Source of the DNA: an uncultured Bacilli bacterium
Lineage (GTDB): Bacteria > Bacillota_I > Bacilli_A > RF39 > UBA660
Length of the DNA stretch: 56,281 nucleotides
Direction: 5' to 3'
Assembly: GCA_947629265.1 (NCBI GenBank)
Contig: CANRCZ010000006.1
Coordinates: 1 to 56,281 of the forward strand
Below, one piece after another: positions 17,133 through 24,317 of this stretch. The notes under the pieces are model-generated. The model did not search any database, was not told the DNA's origin, and was given only the letters and a program-made list of their open reading frames with translations. The position numbers and the translations under genes were made by a program. Each line of letters starts with the position of its first letter. Positions within the stretch are counted from its first letter, which is position 1.

Positions 17133-17943
17133 TTATACAAGTATCCAAGCAGGATTTCCAAAACTATCTTTACCTTGGCCTGTGGTTAGAACGGTAGATT
17201 TTAGAACGATTACTGGACGGAAACCTAACGAAATGCTATTATCGTGGCCGAGACCACCACCATCGCGCACGCAATACAAGTCGTTGCTATCGAAAGTAGT
17301 GGCTAGCCAATACTGTGCCAATGTGTTTCGTAAATCATTAGCTATAGCAAACACGTTTAATTCAGTTTGAGTCATAGCATGAGCTGATTCTGCGTATTTG
17401 CTATCTTTATATGTATCTTGAGCTCTTCCATCTAGTTTAGTTTGACTTTCGTTTGGATCAGTTCCGTGATAGTAACATTCGGGTTGACCGGCGTGAATTA
17501 TAGTTACTGTTTTTGTTTTTTCATCTTTAAAAAGTACACGCCAGCCGTTTAAATTTGTAGTATAGTTACCACACGCTACACTAGCATTTTTACTTTGCCA
17601 TTGAGTATATCCACCAAAATCACCCTGTTTTGTTGGTAATTTAGCACTGGTTTCCCATGTTCCAGCATCATATGCTACATAATCTCCAACAGTTACTTTA
17701 TCTGCTAAATAATGTACTGTCTTTTCATAATCAGTTATTTTTTTCTCTAAATCATCAACTTTAGATGATTTGGTTATCAACTCATCCAACGCACTCTTCA
17801 CCGTTGTCAACTTTCCGTCTTTTGTGTAACTCACACTCTCGCTAGTTAGCTGACTAGCTCCATATGTTATACCATTAGTTACCACTAATAGTATAATTAT
17901 TATTAGTAGATAACCCCCCCCCAAGCCTTATTTTCTCTTTCAT
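17133..17943 (-). CDS. phase-variable lectin-like variable protein (frame off with 9 G)
   Basis: Paralogue of the protein at 8924-9793: N-terminal transmembrane helix (YLLIIIILLVVTNGITYG), SYTKDGKLTTVKSALDEL, coiled coil (SKVDDLEKKITDYEK), then VGDYVAYDAG, LNGWRVL, HAGQPECYYH, AESAHAMT and LGFRPVIVLKS. The only ATG with a Shine-Dalgarno (GAGAGGAAG) and promoter is at 17943. From it, the frame reads MKEKIRL and enters nine G (17922-17914). With nine G it runs into a stop about 22 codons in; with eight (or eleven) it joins the long frame exactly. A TTG at 17924 would otherwise have to start the 263-residue frame, without a Shine-Dalgarno. This is a classic slipped-strand phase switch, apparently OFF here. 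Confidence 0.75.
17196..17312 (-). other. candidate variable region VR2
   Basis: 39 codons, TATTGG to AAATCT, collinear with VR1 at 9611-9727. Codons 7, 11, 14, 16, 17, 22, 23 and 24 differ from VR1 only in the first and/or second base and keep the third (AAC/TTC, TAC/GAC, GGC/TGC, CAC/CGC, TTT/GAT, AGC/GGC, GAC/CAC, TTT/GAT). The end GGTTTCCGTCCAGT is nearly identical to VR1. Confidence 0.6.
17914..17922 (-). repeat. G9 homopolymer tract in the 5' coding region
   Basis: Nine consecutive G (C on the plus strand) seven codons after the ATG at 17943. I noticed no comparable G/C run elsewhere in this A/T-rich window. Such tracts change length by replication slippage and switch reading frame. 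Confidence 0.9.
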
Positions 17944-17978
17944 TTTTTATCTTCCTCTCTCTTTTATTTTACATTCTA

Positions 17979-18007
17979 ATTATACAATATTTATATTACA
18001 TTTTCAA
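17979..18007 (-). promoter_or_regulatory. sigma-A promoter of second variable gene
   Basis: On the minus strand TTGAAA (18007-18002), 17 bases, TATAAT (17984-17979). Places transcription start about 30 bases upstream of the ATG at 17943, supporting that ATG as the true start. Confidence 0.85.
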
Positions 18008-18017
18008 TATAAAAAAA

Positions 18018-18040
18018 AGAAAATCCTATTACGATTTTCT
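18018..18040 (-). terminator. intrinsic terminator of xerD-mutase-alkD operon
   Basis: AGAAAATC / GATTTTCT stem, 7-base loop; minus strand continues with TTTTTTTT. Overlaps the stop of the alkylation-repair gene. Confidence 0.82.
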
Positions 18041-18736
18041 CAACTTTTTAATAATATCCTTAACCTTATCATCAACTTGATAAGAATCACATATCTTGCT
18101 AATACTCATATTATGAGTAAAAATATCTAACTGATTATTTTTTAAATAACTAATCGTCTTATCAGGATACTTTATAAATAAAGAAGCTATTAACCAACTA
18201 TCAGCCATTCTAACATAATAATCATCACTCTTTAAACTAAAACTTATATCCAATAACCTATCGATATAATCATCATTTATATAATGATTAATAAGTAAAA
18301 CTAAACCAAATCTAGTACTGTAACCACCTTGTTTTAAATACCTCTTAATAGCTTTAAATCCCATATCATAATTTTTCCTAAAAACCTTTAAATTACAAGC
18401 TACACTATCATTAATAGACCAATTATCGATTAGAGGAATAAAATCATCTAAATAAGCTAAAAGAAGATTAAAATCAGTTTTAAGATAACCAATAACTAAA
18501 CCATGAAGCATAACCTCTTCAAAAGTATCATTCTTAATTACCCTAAAAAAAGATAGATAATCACCTTTAGATATTTCTTTAGCGATTTTCTTTAATAAAG
18601 GTATCCTAATACCGATTAAATTAGTATCTTTAGGTAATAAATTAAGACAAAATTCACGATACTTTAAATCCTGTAACGAATATAAATTATCGATAAATAG
18701 TGGATAATTACTTTCATTTATATTAAGATAATTCAC
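18029..18736 (-). CDS. AlkD-like DNA alkylation repair protein
   Basis: 235 residues of HEAT-like helical repeats, the DNA alkylation repair family. Seen: LGIRIPLLKKIAKEI-type segment (GIRIPLLKKIAKEISKGDY), EEVMLHGLVIGYLK, DNWSINDSVACNLK, and STRFGLVLLINHYI with WLIASLFIKYP. AlkD excises N3- and N7-alkylated purines. The N-terminal start overlaps the mutase gene by 14 bases, showing translational coupling in the same operon. A role in base repair is taken from the family; the catalytic Asp/Trp positions (DNW, WLIA) are present. Confidence 0.88.
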   Translation of the reverse strand: MNYLNINESNYPLFIDNLYSLQDLKYREFCLNLLPKDTNLIGIRIPLLKKIAKEISKGDYLSFFRVIKNDTFEEVMLHGLVIGYLKTDFNLLLAYLDDFIPLIDNWSINDSVACNLKVFRKNYDMGFKAIKRYLKQGGYSTRFGLVLLINHYINDDYIDRLLDISFSLKSDDYYVRMADSWLIASLFIKYPDKTISYLKNNQLDIFTHNMSISKICDSYQVDDKVKDIIKKLRKS

Positions 18737-20102
18737 GAATATATTTCTTGATACAATTAGTAAATTCCTTTTGTATCGCTTCCATTCTTTCTAAAGTTTT
18801 AGCTTCAAATCTAACGGTTAAATTAGGTCCCGTATTAGAAGCTCTAACTAAAGCCCAACCATCGTATAATTCAACTCGAACTCCATCGATATCGTTTACT
18901 GTATAATGGTTCGCTACACAGTATTCTTTAACCTTTTCAACGATTTTAAATTTATTTTGTTCAGTTACCGCTATCTTTAATTCTTCGGTTGAATAATACT
19001 TATTTACATCGCTTAATTGTTCACTTAAACTTTGATCAGTCTTAGATAACAATTCAATCATTCTAAGACCAGCATATATACCATCATCAAAACCAGGAAA
19101 TTTATCTCTAAACCAAACATGACCAGAGAATTCACCACCAAAATCATAGTCTTCGCTGTTGATTTTCATATTTAAATATGAATTACCCGTACGATACATC
19201 AATTTTTCTAAACCTAGTTTATCAATTTCATCGATTAAAGTTCTAGAACATTTAACATCGTATATAGCTTTTTTATTCTTCATACTGCTAGATAAGTAGC
19301 GATACATAAGTAGTAAATATAGATCAGCTGATAAAATATTACCTTTATTATCGACGATACCAACTCGATCAGCATCACCATCGATACCAATACCGATATC
19401 GTAACCTAATTCAACTACTTTACTTGCTAGAGCCTTTTGATTTTCTTTAACAGATGGATCGGGATGATGGTTTGGAAAATCAGGATCACTTTCACAATAT
19501 AGTAATTCATATTCGATATCGAACATATCTAAAATATCTTTAATGACAATCGAACCAGTGCCATTACCACAATCAAAGACAGCTTTTATCTTTTTATCAC
19601 CTAAATCGATACTGTTTTTAATTAAATTAAGGTATTCATCTAAAATATCGTAATATTCGATAATACCGTTACCTTTATCAAATTTTTTCATACTAGTAAA
19701 TTTATAGAAAGCTTCGATCATCTCTCCATAAGCGTTACCAGATATATCAAAAGATATTTTAAAACCATTGTATTCTTTAGGATTGTGGCTGGCAGTTATC
19801 ATGATACCACATTCGATTTTTTTATACTTTTTAGCGTAGTAATACATAGGTGTTGTAACCTCACCTAAACTGATAACGTCGACACCACTTTCGACTAAAC
19901 CTAATAGTAAAGCTTTATTTAAAACAGGTGATGATTTGCGGTTATCGTGTCCAACAATAACGGTTCGATTATCGAATTCTTTGATATATGTACCAAAGCT
20001 TCTTCCGATAGTGTAGGCTGTATCTTCGGTAATATCACTACCATAAATACCTCTAATATCGTATTCTCTAAATATTTCTTTTTTTATATCTACTATTTCC
20101 AT
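18723..20102 (-). CDS. phosphomannomutase/phosphoglucomutase
   Basis: 459 residues of the alpha-D-phosphohexomutase superfamily. Seen: FREYDIRGIYG, the active-site phosphoserine loop TASHNPKEYNG, metal loop DGDADRVG, sugar-binding GEFSGH and phosphate-binding RASNTGPNLTVRFEA. It interconverts hexose 1- and 6-phosphates for wall, capsule or glycolipid precursors. ATG 20102 has GGAGGAAAT upstream, overlapping the end of xerD, 9 bases away. Substrate choice (mannose or glucose) cannot be decided from sequence. Confidence 0.94.
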   Translation of the reverse strand: MEIVDIKKEIFREYDIRGIYGSDITEDTAYTIGRSFGTYIKEFDNRTVIVGHDNRKSSPVLNKALLLGLVESGVDVISLGEVTTPMYYYAKKYKKIECGIMITASHNPKEYNGFKISFDISGNAYGEMIEAFYKFTSMKKFDKGNGIIEYYDILDEYLNLIKNSIDLGDKKIKAVFDCGNGTGSIVIKDILDMFDIEYELLYCESDPDFPNHHPDPSVKENQKALASKVVELGYDIGIGIDGDADRVGIVDNKGNILSADLYLLLMYRYLSSSMKNKKAIYDVKCSRTLIDEIDKLGLEKLMYRTGNSYLNMKINSEDYDFGGEFSGHVWFRDKFPGFDDGIYAGLRMIELLSKTDQSLSEQLSDVNKYYSTEELKIAVTEQNKFKIVEKVKEYCVANHYTVNDIDGVRVELYDGWALVRASNTGPNLTVRFEAKTLERMEAIQKEFTNCIKKYIRELS

Positions 20103-20111
20103 ATTTCCTCC

Positions 20112-21002
20112 TTATGCATGTGGATGACTATTTTTATAATTATCATCGATTACTTTATTGCTGATATTAGTATATATTTGCGTTGTCGATATACTAGCAT
20201 GTCCTAGTAGTTCTTGGATGCTTCTTAAATCAGCTCCTCCCATAAGTAGATGGGTTGCAAATGAATGTCTAAGTGTATGGGGTGAAAAATTCGTTTGAAT
20301 GTTTTTTTCTAATGCTAATTGTTTGATGATTTTAAAGAAAGCTTGTCTAGACATTTTATCACCACGACTACTTAAAAATAAGTAATCAGTCGGTTTTTTA
20401 ACTAGCATATAACGGTAATTTTCTAGGTAGTTTTTTAAGTAATTTAAAGCATAATCACCAAGAGGGACAATTCTTTCTTTGCTACCTTTACCCATGATGA
20501 TAATCGTTTCATTTGCTAAGTTAACGTCTTTAATTTTAATATTTATAAGTTCACTTATTCTAACGCCTGTAGCGTACATAACCTCTAGCATCGCTTTATT
20601 GCGAGCACTATATTTATCGGTTACATTGATATCTAGGATTTTATTTACATCTTCGATACTTAAGACACTAGGTAAACTTTTTTTTAGTTTTGGGAGTTTA
20701 ACTCCTAAGATAGGACTTTTGGTTATTTCACCATCGATTATTAGGTATTTATAAAATTCTCTAATGACGGTTATATTATGAGCGATAGAACGATCTTGGA
20801 TATTGTTGTTTTTTAAGCTATTGATATATTTTAAAATGTCATCTTTGGTAACTTTGGTTAAGTCACCTTTAACGTAATTTTTAAATTTATATAGATCGTT
20901 ATGGTAAGATGCTATTGTATTCTTACTATAATTTTTATCTATTTTTAAATAGTTTTTATAACTTTCAATATATCTATCTTCGTTTTTTAGCTCGCTATTC
21001 AT
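20112..21002 (-). CDS. xerD: tyrosine recombinase XerD
   Basis: 296 residues: an N-terminal SAM-like core-binding domain (YLKIDKNYSKNTIASYHNDL) and a catalytic domain with Arg in ATGVRISEL, Lys in GKGSKERIVPL, HTLRHSFATH, LLGHASISTTQIYT. All catalytic residues are present. The length and motifs fit chromosomal XerD, which resolves chromosome dimers at dif. The neighbouring phosphohexomutase resembles the xerD-deoB context of other Bacilli. It is not part of a mobile element here. Confidence 0.93.
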   Translation of the reverse strand: MNSELKNEDRYIESYKNYLKIDKNYSKNTIASYHNDLYKFKNYVKGDLTKVTKDDILKYINSLKNNNIQDRSIAHNITVIREFYKYLIIDGEITKSPILGVKLPKLKKSLPSVLSIEDVNKILDINVTDKYSARNKAMLEVMYATGVRISELINIKIKDVNLANETIIIMGKGSKERIVPLGDYALNYLKNYLENYRYMLVKKPTDYLFLSSRGDKMSRQAFFKIIKQLALEKNIQTNFSPHTLRHSFATHLLMGGADLRSIQELLGHASISTTQIYTNISNKVIDDNYKNSHPHA

Positions 21003-21044
21003 TTATCCTACCTTCCTAATATAGTATATCATTTTATATAAAAA

Positions 21045-21067
21045 AAATCTAGTCATAAACTAGATTT
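21045..21067 (-). terminator. intrinsic terminator
   Basis: AAATCTAGT / AACTAGATTT stem with a CATA loop; minus strand continues TTTTTTATA. Ends the gene at 21069. Confidence 0.82.
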
Positions 21068-21068
21068 A

Positions 21069-22427
21069 TTAATCCACCATAATTTGGACTGGGCCACAAT
21101 CGGACTCATCACCTAAGAAACATGAGATACAATCGGATATGTTATCTGTTGTACTACTATCTGATATTAGTCCAAATACTAACTGAGCGATCGCTAGAAC
21201 TAAGAATACTAAGACACCAGCTATTATTCTTTTTATAAAACGACCGATACCATCACGCATTAATTTTTCATCACTAGCGATAAAGCTTCTAAAGAAATCG
21301 AACATTCCTAGTAAAATTAAGGCAACAGGTACTAAGTATTTTAAAACGTTATACAAATTTCTCGTAATTCTTGGTACAGAAACAGGAATATTATCTACTC
21401 CACCACATGATGTAACTTTAATTTTAAAATTGCTTGATTCATTCTTCTCTGGTTTATCAAAATCAGATTTAGAAACTTTCATTGACTCGTTTTGAGCATC
21501 AGTTAAAGTAAGTTTTTGTTGACTTATTTTTCCATTACAACCAGATAAAGTTGCATCAACAAATTCTGAAGATGTGGACTTAGTTGGATATAAAGCACTT
21601 AAATATACATCACCCGGAGTTCCTAATTTACCTGCATTACAATAGTTTAAATACATCGTTTTAGGACATTTTGTTTTATTATTTTTAGCAAAATCATCAA
21701 GACTTAAATATTTTGAATTATTAGTAGAAAATCTTATTTCACTATTATTAGATTTTTTCCCTGATTTTAAATTTGATAAAACATAGAAACTACCAGTTGA
21801 ATTTATATCGACAGTATATTTATAAGAATTAACGACATTGCTCTTCTTACTAGTAGATTCATAAGTACACGCTGTTCTACCAACTTGAGTTTTCTGTTCT
21901 TCTTCAAAACTATAATCTGATTTCTTACAACTATATAATTCCAAAGCATAATCAGTATACGTTTTATAACAACTACCTAAAACATTTTTAAAAGCATTTA
22001 CACTATGATTTCGACTATATATAGCTCCACTATACTGTGATTCACCTAGATGACTATTGCTTTCATCATCACTATAATTTTCACAAACTCTCAAAGTTAG
22101 ATTTTTTGGAGCATTAATTGAACCATTAGAGTTTAAACCAAAAAGACTACTGCTTAAAACATCCTCGTTTAAAGCGATATTATCAGTAACAAACTTTACA
22201 TTAGGAACGGTTTCTGATTGATCCCAAGGTATATAACTAGTTACCAAAGTATTAGAACCATCCGAGGTAATCTTATATGAACGGTTTGTAAAATCATAAT
22301 CATCAAGTGATGGACTAGAATTTAATTTTATTGAATATTCACATTCAACTGTTTGAGCCTTAACATTAGTCAAACTTATCAATATCGAAATAACTAAAAC
22401 ACCTATAGTTTTGGTTAATTTATTCAC
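21069..22427 (-). CDS. secreted Cys-containing protein with C-terminal TrbC/VirB2-like membrane pair
   Basis: 452 residues. N-terminal signal peptide (KLTKTIGVLVISILISLTNVKAQ), a Ser/Asn-rich extracellular region with about a dozen Cys, then two hydrophobic helices around LVPVALILLGMFDFFRSFIA and GVLVFLVLAIAQLVFGLIS, separated by the basic loop ASDEKLMRDGIGRFIKRII. This helix-loop-helix is the pattern of TrbC/VirB2 pilin-like proteins in Firmicutes, though those are much shorter. The tail has CISC. GTG start at 22427 behind AAGGATG. No conjugation genes are adjacent, so the function is open. Confidence 0.55.
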   Translation of the reverse strand: MNKLTKTIGVLVISILISLTNVKAQTVECEYSIKLNSSPSLDDYDFTNRSYKITSDGSNTLVTSYIPWDQSETVPNVKFVTDNIALNEDVLSSSLFGLNSNGSINAPKNLTLRVCENYSDDESNSHLGESQYSGAIYSRNHSVNAFKNVLGSCYKTYTDYALELYSCKKSDYSFEEEQKTQVGRTACTYESTSKKSNVVNSYKYTVDINSTGSFYVLSNLKSGKKSNNSEIRFSTNNSKYLSLDDFAKNNKTKCPKTMYLNYCNAGKLGTPGDVYLSALYPTKSTSSEFVDATLSGCNGKISQQKLTLTDAQNESMKVSKSDFDKPEKNESSNFKIKVTSCGGVDNIPVSVPRITRNLYNVLKYLVPVALILLGMFDFFRSFIASDEKLMRDGIGRFIKRIIAGVLVFLVLAIAQLVFGLISDSSTTDNISDCISCFLGDESDCGPVQIMVD

Positions 22428-22463
22428 ATTATCACATCCTTATATAAATTATAACATAATATG

Positions 22464-22970
22464 TTACTTAGTTGTACCTCTTTTTTTGCTACCTTTACCC
22501 TTTGTAACTTTCTTTTTACCCTTTTTCTTATTACATAAATTTATTAAAACAATAAAAATATCATTAATATAGATAAGTAATCCTAATATTAAATAATAGA
22601 TTACTAAATATTTTTCCTTAAAAATAACACTCATAATCACTAATAAAATTAAATATAACAATAAACTTATAAAAAATACGATATTACTCCGTTTATCTTT
22701 AGATAGAACATACCTTTTATGATTGATTATCAACGCTAAAGCCATACAATAGATGACAAAAATAGTCATAACAATCAAAGGATTTTTAATAAAGAAACCT
22801 AAAATTAAAACTAAAAATAACAAATTAAAATTAATTAATCTATTCTTCCACGTTTCCTTTAACCATTTCTTAAAAGAAACCACTTTCTCACTATTACAAA
22901 AAGTTTCTTTCATCCTTAAAATCACTAATAAGAAAAACGGTATCAAACTTACAATAAATTTTATTTTCAT
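22464..22970 (-). CDS. polytopic membrane protein, unknown
   Basis: 168 residues with about five transmembrane helices and a very basic C-terminus (KKKGKKKVTKGKGSKKRG) that would face the cytoplasm. ATG 22970 follows GTGAGGTAA. It lies 36 bases upstream of the secreted protein at 21069-22427 on the same strand, so the two are probably one operon and may act together. No family recognised. Confidence 0.6.
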   Translation of the reverse strand: MKIKFIVSLIPFFLLVILRMKETFCNSEKVVSFKKWLKETWKNRLINFNLLFLVLILGFFIKNPLIVMTIFVIYCMALALIINHKRYVLSKDKRSNIVFFISLLLYLILLVIMSVIFKEKYLVIYYLILGLLIYINDIFIVLINLCNKKKGKKKVTKGKGSKKRGTTK

Positions 22971-23049
22971 TTACCTCACCACTATTATTGTATCATTTAT
23001 AAACTCATAAGTCCATATCTAAATATTTTTAATAAATTATCTTTTACGA

Positions 23050-23079
23050 TTGCTTTTTTTACATATTATTTGATATACT
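23050..23079 (+). promoter_or_regulatory. sigma-A promoter candidate
   Basis: TTGCTT (23050-23055), 18 bases, TATACT (23074-23079), upstream of the gene starting at 23100. Confidence 0.5.
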
Positions 23080-23099
23080 TATATAGTAGAGGTGAATGT

Positions 23100-23594
23100 A
23101 TGGATAAAGAAGTAGCTGATTTATTCGAAGATGAAAAAAAGAAAAAGAAAACAAGAGAAGAAAAAAGATTAGAAAAAATCATGAAAAAACAAGAACAATT
23201 AAATAACGAAAAAAAAGAAACAGATAAATACTTAGAAGATAACGTTAAATTTAAAAAAATTGAAAACGAAAAACCAAAAGAAGAGATAAAAAAAGAATTT
23301 AAAAGAGAAACTAAAGAACCAACTGAAAAGTTATCCGTTATCGATTTTTTATACGATACCCTATTTGGTTTCGTTACAATTTTATTATTTCTAACAAGTA
23401 TCGGATATCTAGTATATAACTACTATAAAAATAACACATTAAATAACTTAATCTTAGGAGCTTTATTAGTAGCCACCGGATTATTTTATATGATTACAAT
23501 GTTTGCCAAACAAGATAAAACGAAAAAAATATTTGGTATCTTGTCCTCTTTATCACTAATGGGGTTCATGGCATTTGAATTATTTATAATATAA
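23100..23594 (+). CDS. membrane protein with charged coiled-coil N-terminus
   Basis: 164 residues. The first 80 are highly charged Lys/Glu (EDEKKKKKTREEKRLEKIMK...), predicted coiled coil, cytoplasmic; then three or four transmembrane helices (LLFLTSIGYLVYN, LILGALLVATGLFYMI, LSSLSLMGFMAFELFII). ATG 23100 is chosen because AGAGGTGAA (23088-23096) lies right upstream; an upstream in-frame start at 23070 lies at the -10 region. No family recognised. Confidence 0.65.
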   Translation: MDKEVADLFEDEKKKKKTREEKRLEKIMKKQEQLNNEKKETDKYLEDNVKFKKIENEKPKEEIKKEFKRETKEPTEKLSVIDFLYDTLFGFVTILLFLTSIGYLVYNYYKNNTLNNLILGALLVATGLFYMITMFAKQDKTKKIFGILSSLSLMGFMAFELFII

Positions 23595-23596
23595 AG

Positions 23597-23621
23597 AAAA
23601 ACCATAATCCCATGGTTTTTC
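23597..23621 (+). terminator. intrinsic terminator
   Basis: GAAAAACCAT / ATGGTTTTTC stem with a 5-6 base loop just after the stop at 23594. Confidence 0.78.
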
Positions 23622-23669
23622 ACGTATTATCGCTAATACATTAAATCATATGTAATCAAAGGAGAAATT

Positions 23670-24317
23670 ATGAATAGAAAAAATAAAATAAAACTACTAA
23701 TTCCTAATATCCTAACTATGTTTAGACTTATCATTACTCCCTTTATTGTCATCTTAGGATTGTTAGGACATTTTAAAATCGTCATCATTTTAATCATTAT
23801 AGCCGCTTTAACCGATCTATTCGATGGTAAATTAGCGAGATACCTCAATGTCGTAAGTGATTTCGGGGCGAAACTAGATACGGTAAGTGATAAAGTATTC
23901 GCTATTGCATTATCGCTAGCGGTAATTAAAACTAACCAATTGATGATCGTTATCGCTATATTAGAAATAATAACCGCTATTATGAATATATATTTCTATA
24001 AAAAGAACGACAATGTTAAATCATTATTTATCGGTAAAGTTAAAACAACTGCCCTATTTATAACTATCGTTTTAGTATATATCGCTGTTTTAAATAACAA
24101 AATAACTATTATAAATACCTTAATAAGAGGATTTACTTATATAACGATTAATCTACAAATACTGACGATTATTTACTACATTATCTATAATTTAAACTTA
24201 GATAAAAATAAAAATATAGAAATTACAAATACCCTATCAGATAGTGATTTAGAAAAAACGATTTTAGTCGACAATATCGATTTATTAAATGAAAAGGACT
24301 ACGATGATATTATCTAG
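23670..24317 (+). CDS. pgsA: CDP-diacylglycerol-glycerol-3-phosphate phosphatidyltransferase
   Basis: 215 residues. Begins IPNILTMFRLIITPF and carries the CDP-alcohol phosphotransferase signature with DLFDGKLARYLNVVSDFGAK then LDTVSDK (DGxxAR...G...D...D). It makes phosphatidylglycerophosphate, precursor of phosphatidylglycerol and, through cls at 32534, cardiolipin. ATG 23670 after AAAGGAGAA. Its tail (about residues 170-215, Asn/Asp/Leu-rich) extends beyond the usual PgsA end. The last 8 bases overlap yfhO, which is convergent. Confidence 0.93.
   Translation: MNRKNKIKLLIPNILTMFRLIITPFIVILGLLGHFKIVIILIIIAALTDLFDGKLARYLNVVSDFGAKLDTVSDKVFAIALSLAVIKTNQLMIVIAILEIITAIMNIYFYKKNDNVKSLFIGKVKTTALFITIVLVYIAVLNNKITIINTLIRGFTYITINLQILTIIYYIIYNLNLDKNKNIEITNTLSDSDLEKTILVDNIDLLNEKDYDDII

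Noticed and set aside
17125-17370. Open reading frame of 81 codons on the plus strand opposite the second variable gene
   Set aside because: It is a shadow caused by the C/G-ending codons of the variable region; no Shine-Dalgarno and no sensible protein features.
20112-21002. Tyrosine recombinase as integrase of a mobile element
   Set aside because: Length, motifs and operon with a phosphohexomutase fit chromosomal XerD; no att repeats or phage genes nearby.
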